Assembly: GCF_000151665.1 (NCBI RefSeq)
Contig: NW_013171816.1
Coordinates: 481,176-545,175, forward strand
Direction of reading: 5' to 3'
Origin: Blastocystis hominis
Taxonomy: Eukaryota > Sar > Bigyra > Opalinata > Blastocystidae
Length of the DNA: 64,000 bases
In this document: positions 23,119 through 35,091 of the stretch, in pieces
Numbering within the stretch: the stretch's first letter is position 1
Layout: every line of letters starts with the position of its first letter
Made by a program: the position numbers and the translations under genes
Notes under the pieces: generated by a model
Told to the model about the DNA's origin: nothing
What the model saw: the letters and a program-made list of their open reading frames with translations, nothing else
Database searches by the model: none

Positions 23119-23977
23119 TTACCCTGCCAGTCTCTTCTTCAACATCAGGTTTTCCCTCTGCAGCGTCGCCAGCAATTGTTTGTAGTTCTCAATCTCCTGC
23201 TCCTTGACATCGAGTTCCTCTCTCAGTCTCTGCAGCTCCGCAGGCAATCTTTTCAGCTGTTCCTCCACCTACAAAAAATCCACGCAGCAGAGAAGCGAAT
23301 TACCTGCTCGTACAGAGACTGTCGGATCTGAATCATTTTCTCCTCTGCGGGCTCTGCAGCCTGTGCAGCCTGTGCAGCCTGTGCAGCCTGTGCAGATTTG
23401 ACTTGTTTGGCTTGCTTCGAGGCCTTGGATGGCTGAGAAACCGACTTAGGAGCTTCCTTGGCCTCCACATGCTTGCCATGCCTCGCTACCTCCACAAAAC
23501 CGCTTTCATTGTCTTCATCCTCATAGATAGACTAGATAGTAAAAGCAAATCCTTGCATTACAGAATTGAAAGAAGCGATTACCGTAGGGCTGGTCTCTTC
23601 AACAGTTTCCTGCACACTAGTCGTCTCTTCTGCTTGTGTAGAGCCTGATGACGGCTGCGCTGCAGTATTTCCCTACGAGTTTAGGAATGGAGCTGCAGCC
23701 AATACTAATAATCAAAAAACCCTGTCAAACATACCCTGACCTTTACCCTTCTTACCCTTTGCATTCTTCTTCTTCTTCGGCGCAACAAAAGCAACACTGC
23801 GCAGATCATTTTGCTCCTTCTTCTTTTGGCTTTCTCTACTGTTCACCTTCCCTCCAGTGTTCACTTTTGCTTCTTGACTTCCTTCTTTTCGATGACGCCC
23901 CTTTCCTTGTCCTTTTCATCCCAGAAATCATCCAAATCAACAAAACGTTGACTGGTCGTAAACTTTCTCGACTGCAT
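23119..23977 (-). CDS. Lys-rich protein with Ala/Gln repeats and C-terminal coiled coil
   Basis: Not recognised. It starts MQSRKFTTSQRFVDLDDFWDE and is rich in Lys in the middle (APKKKKNAKGKKGKG). A nine-base repeat at 23348-23394 encodes AQAAQAAQAAQAA. After a 35-nt intron it ends with a clear coiled coil (LPAELQRLREELDVKEQEIE, then LATLQRENLMLKKRLAG plus TAA). About six introns are likely; the joins between KGQ and GNTAAQPSSG could not be resolved by eye. No membrane segment. An RNA- or cytoskeleton-associated role would be a guess. Confidence 0.55.
23348..23394. repeat. TGCAGCCTG nonamer repeat in coding sequence
   Basis: About four to five copies of a nine-base unit encoding Ala-Gln-Ala on the minus strand in the coiled-coil gene. 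Confidence 0.85.
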
Positions 23978-24021
23978 CGCTCTCCTCAAAAAAAAACTAT
24001 ATATATATGGTCTGTTTGCAG

Positions 24022-24029
24022 AACAAACA
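24022..24029 (-). terminator. TGTTTGTT of the armadillo-like gene
   Basis: Minus-strand motif exactly four bases (TGTG) after T at 24034. The next minus-strand start codon is at 23977, so termination and the downstream promoter share under 60 bp. Confidence 0.75.
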
Positions 24030-24033
24030 CACA

Positions 24034-26372
24034 AAGATAAACTCTTCTTATACGCCAAAATTAGATTATACACATTTTGAATACACTTCCCAATTTCAGG
24101 ATTCGAGTCGTAAAGACTTCGCAGCTGCTCCATGTACGTCGCTACGTTTGCTACATTCACCATCTGCCGAATTCCAGCCTCTATCCATCATGCCATTCCA
24201 TGGTGATGACCATCATTGGAAATGAAATCCAGGAAGAGAGCGCAATTCTGCACAACTACCTGCGATTTCTGATTGATATACATGCAATTGATAATGACCG
24301 ACACGAAGTTGCGATCCAGCAGGAACGCTCTGCACTGCGCGTCTATTCATTCAACCATCGACCAGAAAACGAGTACTTCGATACAAATTCTGGAAGAGAG
24401 GGATGATCAATGCGATGATCTCCTCGTTGCCTCCGTTGTCCTGCAATGAATCAACCAGCAGCGAAACCGCGTATCGCGACAGCAAAATCGTTGCGATCTC
24501 GTTGTCTAGTCCCCATCCCCCCGCGCCTCCTACAATACGACGACAGCAGGAACAGTGTTCCAATTGTGTTCCGCTGGATAATCACGTGCGTCGGGAAACA
24601 CTGCAGCGCGTTCAGCACCACATCCACCGCTCCGCAGTTCATGATTTGATTTCGCCCCGATTCTTGGAATTACAAAAATCATGACTTTTTTTGGCATACC
24701 ATACAGCGACACTTTCCACAGAATCCCCGTGAGAAGCGAAAACGACGTCTGCAGCTTGATGGTTGCCGCGGTTTTCACCAGCAGCGCGCAGAGATCCGTT
24801 TCCAGCAGGAGTTTCGCCGTGTTTTCTGGATGAAACGCCCTCCGGGAAAGAGATACGGTTCGAAATGAGGACAGCCAATAGATTGAGGAGGGAGGAAAGC
24901 GTGGATTCGCTTTTGAAGTTGCGTTGCATCGAGTCTTCGATGAGCGAAAAAAGTCCCGAATTTTGGATTTCGGAGATGCAGTGCGCGTCGTAATGGGACA
25001 TTCGGATTAATTTGGACAGCATGGAACATATGTACCCTAATAGCGTGCTGTCCACGTGACTTTTGAGAACGTCGCAGGCGAGCGGGAAAACGCCCTCGTC
25101 CCAGAGCATCTTGCAGACGGCCTCTTTCCCCGCGGCAAGGATCCATTCGATGGAACGCGTGCAGTGCGTGCAGATCGTTACGTTTTGCAGGTAGGACGAC
25201 ATCGTCATGATGATCGTCGCCACCATATTCTGGTCGATTACCGTCTGCAACGCCTTCTCTACGCAAGAATCCTCCGAAACAACCAAAAAACGAACGTTCC
25301 ATGGAGCACACCGATCGCATCATCTTCGTCGCTTCCTCCAAAACCGCTTCTTCCCGCTGGCAAAGATTCGTTATGCGGATCAGCAACGACACGCCTCCGT
25401 TCTGCAGCACATCGTCGCGGAAGGATTCTACATCCATGATGCGATGAAACGCTCACCGAATCGATTCATCGCGAATAAAATGCGAATTACGCAGAGACAA
25501 ATCTCCGAGTTCGCGGGGAACTGGTTGATAACCGCGGAAGCGAGCTGGAAAATGTGCTTGGATCGCAGATACTCGCATCCCACTTCTATCCATGAAACGT
25601 GGAAACCGTGGAAACCGGAGTGGGCGAGCTGCTCGCAGAGAGAAACGATGGAGAACTGAATGATTTCGTTTTGGAGGTGAAGCGTCTGGAATTCTTCGAT
25701 GTTCGATAGAATCGACGACTGCAAAAGAAGCGGATGGAGCTCTTCTAGGCGATGAGCGATGAAAGAAATATAAATTATGAATACCGTGGGAGGCGAGAGC
25801 GATGTAGTTCACGATGATTTGCTGCAGGACGCGGAGGTTCGTCAGCCAATTGCCCTCCACGCGAAGCACTGCGAGGAGGGTTTGCTCGCACACGTCGAGT
25901 GGGATCTTGATTTCTGGAGTATAAATAAGAGAAAAAAGAAAGGCAAACTTGTCATGCCGTACGCTGCCATGACGGCAAGCTCGAGCGAAAGCACGGAATC
26001 ACTGGCAATTCGGGTGATCTGAGTGCAGAGATATTCCAGCAGCTTCGTTTGGAGGGCTGCTTCCGCGCAACAAGCTACCTCTCACAGATGCCTACAAATC
26101 TTTACGGTATCGCGAATAGGCGATTAGACAATGGCATCCCAATTTTAAAATGGACTTTACAGTATTGTTTGTTTTGATAGACAACAGAACTGTCTCTACA
26201 ATAGGCAGGTCACGAATGGACTTCTCTTCGAGACCTAAAAAGTCAATAGTAGGCACCGCTTCTGACTCTCCACACACAGATCCTTCAGCATCTTCAGTCC
26301 TTCGGTTTGTGTCTTTTTATCGTCAATGGAATCTCGTAAAACATTCAGAATCGATGCAATTTTAACATTCAT
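24034..26372 (-). CDS. Armadillo/HEAT-like repeat protein; stop made by poly(A)
   Basis: A helical-repeat protein of about 620-650 residues with no recognised family name. It starts MNVKIASILNVLRDS. Repeats are Leu/Ile-rich helix pairs, for example LLIRITNLCQREEAVLEEAT, NMVATIIMTMSSYLQNV, LLVKTAATIKLQTSFSLL and NEEIIALIIPLFQNLYRS. About 14 introns of 28-40 nt are consistent; one (25586-25615) is the GTTTCCACG-type intron. No stop is encoded: the frame reads LAYKKSLS and then T, TGTG, TGTTTGTT (24022-24029), so TAA would be created by poly(A). Importin-like or ARMC-like scaffold is possible. Confidence 0.7.
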
Positions 26373-26605
26373 GGTAATAAATGAGAAAATGGAAGATAGG
26401 TACGGATTACACCTAGACTCTATGCTGAAAATCGTCCTGTATTACTGGCTGTGATATGTTTCGTTTCTAGAGGGATATTCCTTCCCTTTGATTGCAAACC
26501 CCTGAAAAATGTGGCAAAATGTGGGGATTCCCGCGGTCATAGCATCGTTTTCTCTTTTGCTGTTTCTCCCAATTATCATTTCAATCTCTTTATTGTTAAA
26601 ACAAA

Positions 26606-27804
26606 ATGCTCGCATTGAGTAGAGCTGCCCGTTTATCTGGATGCTCCATAGTAAACTTGCGGCTGCGTCTGGGTTACTTTGTAGATTCGCACTTTCTCTG
26701 CAGGCGCGGTTGCAAACGTAGCCTCTCGCTAGATATCGCATAACTGCGTAGATGACTGTGCGAGATGCTCTGAATTTGGCAATGGACGAGGAAATGGCTC
26801 GTGATCCGAAGGTGTTTTTGATGGGTACATGGTGAGTGGGTTGGAATGACTCTCAGGAGAAGAAGTGGGAAAATACCGTGGAGCATACAAAGTGTCTCAA
26901 GATTTGTACAAGAAATACGGCCCTGAGCGTGTCATCGACACGCCCATCACCGAAATGGGTTTTGCTGGATTGGGTGTGGGCGCTGCCCAGAAAGGCCTCC
27001 GTCCTATCATCGAGTTCATGACGTTCAACTTCTCGATGCAGGCCATCGACCAAATCGTCAACTCCGCCGCCAAGAGCTATTACATGTCCGGCGGCAAGAT
27101 CCACGTCCCGATCGTCTTCCGCGGCCCGAACGGCGTGGCCGCGAGCGTGGCCGCGCAGCACTCGCAGTGTTTCGCCGCGTGGTACAGCAATGTCCCCGGA
27201 TTGAAGGTGCTGGCTCCGTACAGCTCCGAAGACGCGAAATGCATGCTGAAAGCGGCCATCCGCGACGACAACCCGGTGGTCTTCCTGGAGCACGAGCTTC
27301 TGTACGGCGAGACGTTCCCGATGTCGGAGGAAGTGCTGTCGCCCGACTTCGTCTACCAGATCGGAACCGCCAAAATCGAGCGGGAAGGCGAAGACGTGAC
27401 GCTGGTGAGCTTCTCGCGCGGCGTGGGACGCTGTCTGGAGGCGGCGAAGGAGCTGGAGAAGGAGGGCATCCGCGCGGAGGTGGTGAATCTGCGGTCGCTG
27501 CGGCCGCTGGACCGGAAGACGATCGTGGATTCGGTGAAGAAAACGAATCACATCGTGACCGTCGAGGAGGGATGGCCGCAATGCGGAGTCGGTGCTGAGA
27601 TCGCGGCGCTTTGTATGGAGAGTAGGGTGGAGGGAGGGTGAGTGAGATGTAGCCGATGCGTTTAATTATCTGGATGCGCCGCTGGAGAGATTGTGCGGAG
27701 TCGATGTCCCGATGCCGTACGCGTTCAACTTGGAGGCGCTGGCGGTGCCGCAGGCGAAGCATGTGGTGAACGCGGTGCATAGAGTGCTGGGAAAGGCGAA
27801 GTAG
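26606..27804 (+). CDS. PDHB: Pyruvate dehydrogenase E1 component, beta subunit
   Basis: Part of the thiamine-dependent E1 of the pyruvate dehydrogenase complex. A presequence ([20 protein letters not shown]) is encoded across a 34-nt intron; a second 34-nt intron precedes [18 protein letters not shown]. The body is canonical: [80 protein letters not shown] and VGAEIA. Introns of 32 nt (after VFLMG) and 31 nt (after CME) complete the gene, which ends HRVLGKAK plus TAG. TGTTTGTT at 27839-27846. The presequence places it in the mitochondrion-related organelle. Confidence 0.95.
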
Positions 27805-27867
27805 TGGACGAGGAGGACGAGGAGGAGTTGATTTGGGATGTTTGTTCATACATGCGTTCGAGGTAGA

Positions 27868-29401
27868 ATGAATGGAGTCGCAATGAACCGGACGGTCGGA
27901 CGGGAGGAGTTGCAGTACATCATCTCCAATATTACCGAGCATAACTTGGAAGATGAGGCCAGCTTCTACTCGTTCGGCGTGATCATGGCAGTCTCCCTCC
28001 TGAGTCTAACCATCGGGTCGTTTGGTGCGGAGAAGAGTTTAGGCCTAGATTGGCGATTCGGAACCGGTCGCCGTGGTTTCCCATCGTATTCGTCTTTCTG
28101 TGTGCAGGGTACATCCTGCAAGCGCTGCTGGTGTTCCTCTTCCCCTCCGAGGAATGGAAGCCGCAGCAGCTGATGCACAGCACATTTTTCCACATCTTTA
28201 AGTTTGGAATCATCCCCTTTCAAATGTTTCGCTACGGGTAGCTCGTGACGCCGAATTCACGCGCTGTAGATTCCAGCTCAACATATTCCACATCCGGTCG
28301 AATCTCCGCTCTGTCCTTTCTCTGGCGGTCGGCGAAAACCTGCTCTTCATATTCCTCTTCTCCTTTCTCTGGTATTCTCTTCCTCCCTTCTTCGGCCTCC
28401 AATCCTTCAATCCCTGGAACTGCCTCGCTTTCTGCGCCGCCATCATCGCCTCCGATTCCTCCGTTTCCATCACCTTCTTCCGCCAGCGGAACTGTTCTTC
28501 TCGCCTAATGGCCCACATGGAGGCCGATACCATCCTCAGCGAGATCATCGCCATCCTCCTCTTCCGCTCCCTCATCGAGCTCCAAATCGCCGATTTCGGC
28601 GTCTCCTCGCTTTCCCACGGTTTTCTGCGCACTCTCACCGTCCTCGCTCTCACCGCGGGAATCGGCCTCCTCTCCGGCATCGCCTCCTCCCTGCTTTTCC
28701 GCTGTCTTCCCCGCTCCCCCGCCTTCCAATCGCGGGAAATCCTCATTTTCGTCGCGGTCCCCATCGTCGCCTACATGTGCGCCGAAGGCTTCCACTGCTC
28801 AGGATCCATCGCCGTTCGCCTCTGCGGCGTGCTCATGGCGCGCTACACGCGGTATAATTTGGGTTCGACGACGCGCCGCCTTTTAGACAGCGTAACCGCG
28901 ATTCTCGGCTCGTTGGCAGATTTCGGGGCTTTTTTGTGCGTCGGAATGCTGACGTTTTTCTTCTTCCCGCTGAGCGTGGACTGGCGGTGGCTGGCGTTAA
29001 TCGCGGGGATTACGGTGGTGGCGCGGTACGCGTCGATTGCCACGGTTTTTTACGATTTTTGGCAGGAGAAGCAGCGTAATGAATTTTGGAAGATGTCGAG
29101 ACAGACGTATTTGATGTATTTTATGTTCCACGGGAGCGTGGCGTTGACGCTGGTGATGCGGATGGAGGGAGAGCTGCTGGACACGCGCGATGTGGGGATC
29201 ATGTTGCGGCTTGTGCTGTTTATGATCTGGATGGGCGTGATTGAGATTATTTTCGTGGCGCATCCGCTGATTCAGAGCAAGGGATACCAGCTGGTGCGAC
29301 ATGAATCGTATTTGGAATGGCAGAACTCGGAGAAGGAGAGAGTGGAGAAAGACGCACTTTTTCCGTATTTGGTGCGACGGGAGAGTAGTTGCAGCATGTA
29401 A
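27868..29401 (+). CDS. CPA1-type sodium/proton exchanger-like protein
   Basis: Multi-pass transporter with about 11-12 helices. Two 32-nt introns join SLTIG to LAIRNRS and MFRYG to FQLNIFH. Family features are IASDSSVSITFFRQ (position of the usual TDPV), FHCSGSIAVRLCGVLMARYT (SG and late G), GAFLCVGMLTFF, and MYFMFHGSVALTLVMR. The normally conserved Asn-Asp of the ESLLND motif reads as SEIIAILLF, so transport coupling may be altered. It ends RRESSCSM plus TAA. The start codon choice (27868) is the first ATG in frame, but an upstream exon is not excluded. Confidence 0.72.
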
Positions 29402-29494
29402 AAGTGGGTGGCGAAGACGAAAATCGACAAGGAAAGTTTCATTTGTTTTTGTTCTATTTTTGTTTTTTTCCAAACCATCGCAGATATTACACGG

Positions 29495-31354
29495 ATGCCT
29501 GAGCGTTCAGGGAGTTTTTATAGCTTGTTTTATCAACTTCGTACCAAGAAGAAGCTGTTTTTCTATCTCGGCATCCTTGCTTTCTGTTTTCTTGTTTGCA
29601 TGCCTCTGAGGAGTCTACAAGCAAGAGTGATTCATTGTGACCATTCAAATAGTCGGTTTAGGGTCTCCGCGAGATTTGTTTTTCAAGATGGAAAGTGCCA
29701 AGCCTTAGGACCTCTACAACTCTTTTGGAGGTCTCTGAAAAGAGTATATCGTGTTAACGGAAATACGGACGTGGTTCTTCTTCCAAGAGATGGTATTTCG
29801 GAGAAGAAGTCCGTTTTTATTAATAACCGGCTCACCTTGATCCGGAACTACAAGATCAGGAAGTTAATCCAGAAGAATTGGAACAAGACGGCCATCCAAC
29901 GGGCAATTCAATATGGCCGGAGAGTCAATGAGACACTGAATCATTTCAGTCGTGTAAAGCTCAAAGAACGGTTCGATTCTTTGGAGAATAGAAAGAGCAG
30001 TCATTTATGTGATGGATGCTTTTTAAAGCGTTCTTTGTACATTCCCGCAAAGCCGTACATCAACGGAGAGTTGTATCGTAAATTTGTGGGGGGAGTCGAG
30101 ACGAACCAAATTTATAATATTTCGAATCGTTCGAACTTTTTGAGAGTGTTTTTAACGCGTAGCCATCTATGCGCCCGCCAATAGTTCGTACGATGTGACG
30201 GCGATCTACGCTCTCTATGGGCTGAATCGGATGTTCACAATCCGCGAATTGCTTTACCGGTACAAAGGGTAGACATCATTTCCACTTTTTTCTCATCCCC
30301 AGAAAAATGATATTCGTGGTGAAAGGCGACGCAGAAAACGAAACCTCCTACATGGATTTCATCCAATCCTACTATTTCCCGCCTCGCGTTACCTTCATCT
30401 TCTACCTCGTTCAGCCGACCCATCCGCAATACCAGCGCTTCCCCATGAACTTCCTCCGCTCTCTCGGCATCAGTAACGTCGAGACCACGCACTACATCGC
30501 TCTCGACATCGATCTCCACCCCACCAGTAATCATGCATCTCCATCTCCTACCCCCAGCCAACCTCTACAGCGAGCTCACTCACCTTCCTCGCTCCGTCTA
30601 CGCCAATCCTCGCGCCGCCGTGATCCTTCCTGTCTTCTTCTACCGCCACGTTCTCGATCGCTGCGACTCGCTTGCCTCCTGCGCCCACTTGTTTCCCCTG
30701 TTTCCCCTTTTCTCCGCAGAGCCAGCGCCATCCACCCCGAAACCATCGAAGAACTGCTCGTCTGCGTTCGGAACGGCGTCTGCGACTCGAACAAAAACGG
30801 CTTCCGCATGCATGTTCGGGTTTTGATCATATGAAACGCAGTTTTACATCATGCCAGAATGGTACCTTCCCCCGTTCCCCGCCGTCTCGCGCGTTCGCTG
30901 CTTCATCACGGACATGATGGAGCCGTATTTGATGGTGCGGCACGCGCCGGCGACGCCGCGGTTCGACGCGCGTTTTGGCGACTACGGATTTGATAAAATT
31001 TCGTACGTGGAGGAGCTGCGAGAGCGAGGATTCGAGATGTTCGTGCTGCGGAGAGCGTTCGCGATGGATTATCCGCATCCGATGTAGGCGAGAGGGACGG
31101 AGAGGACGCGTAGATCGACGTTTAAGAGGAAGTACATCGAGGATTTCGCGTCGAACGCGATGAGGAGGGAGTTCTGGAAGTTCTTGGAGGAGCTGGATGG
31201 GAAGTGGAGGGAGACGAAGCACTTCCCGATCTGCAAGAAGCTGCAGAAGAAGTATTATGAGGATGTGGAGGAAGAGGAGAAGGGGGAGGAGAAGGAGAAG
31301 GAGAGGAAGGAAGAATTGGAGTGGAAGAGTGATAATAATAATAGTAAAAAGTAG
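29495..31354 (+). CDS. GT49 (LARGE/B4GAT1-type) glycosyltransferase
   Basis: Type II Golgi enzyme: short basic N-tail, then FFYLGILAFCFLVCM as anchor. The catalytic domain shows IALDIDLHPTNLYSEL (DxD metal site), YANPRAAVILPVFFY, PYLMVRHAPATPRFDARF, DYGFDKISYVEELRERGFEM and RRAFAMDYPHP, all typical of GT49. Introns of 37, 34, 31, 29, 28 and 30 nt restore the frame; the 29-nt one (30691-30719) is of the GTTTCCCC type. The tail is Glu/Lys-rich and ends DNNNSKK plus TAG, with TGTTTGTT at 31362-31369. It probably extends glucuronyl or xylosyl-type glycans; the exact acceptor is unknown. Confidence 0.85.
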
Positions 31355-31369
31355 TTGAGAGTGTTTGTT

Positions 31370-33251
31370 GAAGCAAGGAGACAATGAATGGGTCGGATTG
31401 CAGCTTTTATTATTAAAATACTTTCGACCCAAAATAGGTTTTGGCTGGTGGACAAGATGAGCAATCTGGTTTATTGGAGACACAAAGAAGGAATGAAATG
31501 GTTTGACGTGGCCAATTGTAAAACTTCTGAATCAATCATATATTGATATTTATAAAAACGAATGGCTATGATTGTTCTTGTTCAGTGCCAGATGTAAATT
31601 GTGTGAATCAATGAATAGGGGGTGAATTGAAATAGATTTCAAATATGATACATAATGGAATCTGCATGGAATTGAGGGCAGATTCATCGATATCAGAATT
31701 CGAGTATTGTTGAGTATTTTTGAGTTTCATTTCATTTCGTTTTGATAGATGCTTATGCTATATTCTATTATCCGCTCAAGTAATAATAATTGACTTAATT
31801 AAAGGGAATTCAGTTCTATAGGCACAATATAAAGTTATACAATACGGTTGATTGTACAATATCGTGAAAACTGAAATTACTGTATCAAATTGAAGGAAAA
31901 TGATTTATTGTTTTAATGGCTAAAATGGATTTTAAAAATATTCAAGCTAAACTTAAATATGGAACAATCAAAACGAATTTTAACTTGTTATTCTACGAAA
32001 TTGTAATCATTCCTTTCAAGATCATGAATACCAAAGTGATCAAATGGTATTCAATATACTGAAATAGACCGATGAATAATGTGGATGATGATACAATAAT
32101 AATAATAATGATGATGATGATGAATGGAAATCGAAAACTAACCAAATACGCACCATTCATTCATTCAATGGATCAATGGATCGAAGAGCCTTTCTATTCT
32201 TATCAGTATTATTGAGTGTGAATGATGAATTGATTCTTTACGATATTCAACATTTATTTGCATTTTGAATCAGCTATCTTTCATCCATTGATTGATTGAA
32301 TGAGTGAGTGAATGAGTGGTTTGTGTGATATTGAAGAATACGACATTCCATCCAAATATCGAATTGTGAAACCACGATTGATATTACTACTAATTACAAC
32401 TATCAAGTATCAAACACATCCGATTTGATTCCATTATTATCAAATTGATAAATCCATGTTTTGTGATTCATTGATAAACAAACAAACAAACAAACAAATG
32501 ATAGTTGGATTGATTGAATGGTGAATCCAATATGATTTCCAATGCTATTCAATCGGATTCTATTCTATTCTATTCTATTCTATTCTAGTTTCATTGCCTT
32601 GTATTATCCATTTCACCTCTATTTGATTCTACTCTATGTATACAGTGATCGATTCCTATTCAATAAGTCAAAATCAATATCCTAATTCAATATCAATCAT
32701 TCTATTGTATTATCTACCGATTTAACAATGGATTCACAAATGTGAAGAATCATCCAATATCAATCGATTCCAACCATTCCATTGTGTCACTATCAAATCC
32801 AATCTTATTATTCATTATGATTATGATGATTAATATTATTCGAAGCAAGCAGTTTCCTATCAATATTGAACAAATCCTAGTTCAAACCTATTCAAACCAT
32901 CATTTGTATATTACTATTATTATTATTATTATTGGTAGATTGGATTCATCATTTGTGAATGTTCAATATGTGATCATTGGGTCATTGGTAATAATAATAA
33001 TAATAATGATGATCGAAAGCAATGATTGATTGATTGATTGATTGAAACAATAATCATAATTCAGTATCATTGTTAAAATGGTAAAGAAGAACATCATAAT
33101 AATCAGGCAGGATTGATATTTTGATAATTATAGAATCATGAATTGTGATCAAGAATCGGTTTCAAACAAACAAACAATCAATCAATCAATGGAAATGTTC
33201 CTAAACAATGACGAATCACTGAACAAATCAAATCAAATCAAAATTATAGAT
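31370..33251. other. AT-rich intergenic island with simple repeats
   Basis: Nearly 1.9 kb with no credible exon chain. It has many short A/T-rich repeats: AAT/GAT triplets around 32096-32122, CTATT pentamers at 32557-32586, ATT triplets near 32915-32935 and TTGA tetramers at 33024-33040. It lies between convergent genes, so it holds no obvious promoter pair. Confidence 0.6.
32557..32586. repeat. (TTCTA)n pentamer repeat
   Basis: About six copies of TTCTA in the AT-rich island. Confidence 0.85.
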
Positions 33252-34267
33252 TTAATGCTTGATTTGGACACGATCAGCGAGAATGGAAGAAACATCTATG
33301 AATCAAATCAAATCAATCAAACTATACTCGAAATTGATTTCGATCGAACTTTCCAGAATGAAGTAGGTAGGTTGACATTTTGAAGATTTGGAATATCTAA
33401 ATACTATCAATACTCAATATGCAGAAATACTTGCCAATGTCACTACACGAGGATAATGGAAACTCCAATCTTTGGAAGTTATTGATGTTAGATTTGGAAG
33501 ATCTACAAAACAAATCATAACCAATCAACTCATTATTACTTCGCATTACCAATGAACTTGAATCATCATCTCTTCCACGAAGTGCACCTCCACCGAGTTG
33601 AATGGATTGTAATGATGGAAGATCTACATCAATCATTTCATTCGAATTCATTCAATACTTTCAATTATGGTTGAGAAGGGAACAAGGAATACCCAATCAC
33701 CTAATGTAATGGATTGTAGATTTGGAAGATCTATGCATCATTCAAATATTCAATATCATATCAATACCTCGAATCACAAATGAACTACCATAAAAATTGG
33801 TTGATTGACTTCCAATTGTCCCAATTTGAATGGATTGTAATTGTGGTAGATTCTTCAATTCAAAGTCGCCTCCAAAATCACCAAAACTATATTCACCAAT
33901 TTGAATGGATTCCAATGATTCACAATTTAATATGTGGAATGATTTGCACTGTTTACTGTTTTGTTGCCATTCAGTATCTGAATGGCCATTACTTAAGAAC
34001 TCTTTTTCCAATTTATTGAACGAATTTTTCCCAATAGTCAAGTTTTTCAATCGATTCAATCCATCGATTTTGAATGTTTCCACTGATCCAAAACATTCAT
34101 CGCCGATTTCGATAGATCGTAGCCACTCGAATCGATTCAGATCCAATGCATTCAAATCGTTACAGCAATTCGATGAAATCTTCAAATCGGTCACTTGCAA
34201 ACTCACATCGGTCCATTTTGTAGATCCAGTGACGCTGAATCGAAGAGGAGCAGGTTCTTCGCGTTTT

Positions 34268-34311
<44 letters not shown>

Positions 34312-35091
34312 CATCGGAGCGGGTTTGGGTTTGGGTTTGGGTTTGGGTTTGGGTTTTGGAGTTGTGGATCGAGTGTACCATCCATCATAGAGATCTCTTC
34401 CACTCACTTCCACTCCATCTTTCCATTCCACTTCGCGAGTAGCAATCCGAGTTTCTTCATCGATCCAGTATCCTCGACCATTTCGAAGAAACGATTCTTT
34501 CGATTCATCATACACGAATTCACCCACATAGAGGGGAATTCGATTCGAAGCGATGGTGTTGTTACCGCTTCGCTTGAACTCGATCATAATGGTTCCTTCG
34601 ATCTTGCGGATGATCTCCACCAGCTTGTTTCCCTTCCACATCCCTTCGAGCAGCATGGCACCCGTTTTTTCGTCATACGCGATGCCCCATCCTTCCCTCT
34701 CTCGCTTCTCGTTGAACTCACCGTGATATATCAGGTGATCACTCGCATGCGAATAGATTTCCATACGTTCGCCTCGGACATGGTTTATAATACGATGAAA
34801 ATTCTTTCTGTCCCAGATTTCATCATAGGACTGCACAAAAGCGACGCATCCTTTTTCAAATCTTGTAAAGTCACCGATTTCGCTCCCGTTCGCATCCACC
34901 TCGTAATACATTTTTAGTATGCCATTTTGGAATAGACAAACCTTCCCAGCTCTCGTCAACGTGTATTCATCCTCGTGATTGCCTTGATAATATTGGAGGC
35001 TATACTTGCAGCCGCCAATAGTGATTTCCTTTGGTTCACCACGCGTTATGTAACCGTTCAGGAGAAATTCGCTTCCCTTAAGTTCTTCCAT
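33252..35091 (-). CDS. MORN-type plus proline-rich plus LRR protein (paralogue of the 14-16 kb gene)
   Basis: An ATG at 35091 (MEELKGSEFLLNGY) opens a MORN-like half (YYQGNHEDEYTL, HLIYHGEFNEKREREGWG, MLLEGMWKGN). This is followed by a Pro hinge of (KP)n and (PA)n, then BspA-like LRRs: LRSIEIGDECFGSVE, LKNLTIGKNSFNKLE, LESIQIGEYSFGDFG, LQSIQIG. The last LRRs are one per exon, each beginning AT CTT CCA or AT ATT CCA after a TAG acceptor. I infer the stop TAA at 33252 through a 32-nt intron. AACAAACA at 33165-33172 gives the 3' motif. The hinge is encoded by hexamer repeats and may vary in length between strains. Confidence 0.68.
34259..34312. repeat. (GGAGCA)n hexamer repeat, coding
   Basis: About eight copies; on the minus strand they encode the Pro-Ala part of the hinge in the LRR gene. 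Confidence 0.85.
34319..34357. repeat. (GGGTTT)n hexamer repeat, coding
   Basis: Five to six copies of a telomere-like unit, but inside an open reading frame; on the minus strand it encodes Lys-Pro repeats. It is therefore not evidence of a telomere. Confidence 0.85.

Noticed and set aside
34319-34357. Telomere-like TTTGGG repeats
   Set aside because: Only a few copies inside an open frame encoding Lys-Pro; not a chromosome end.
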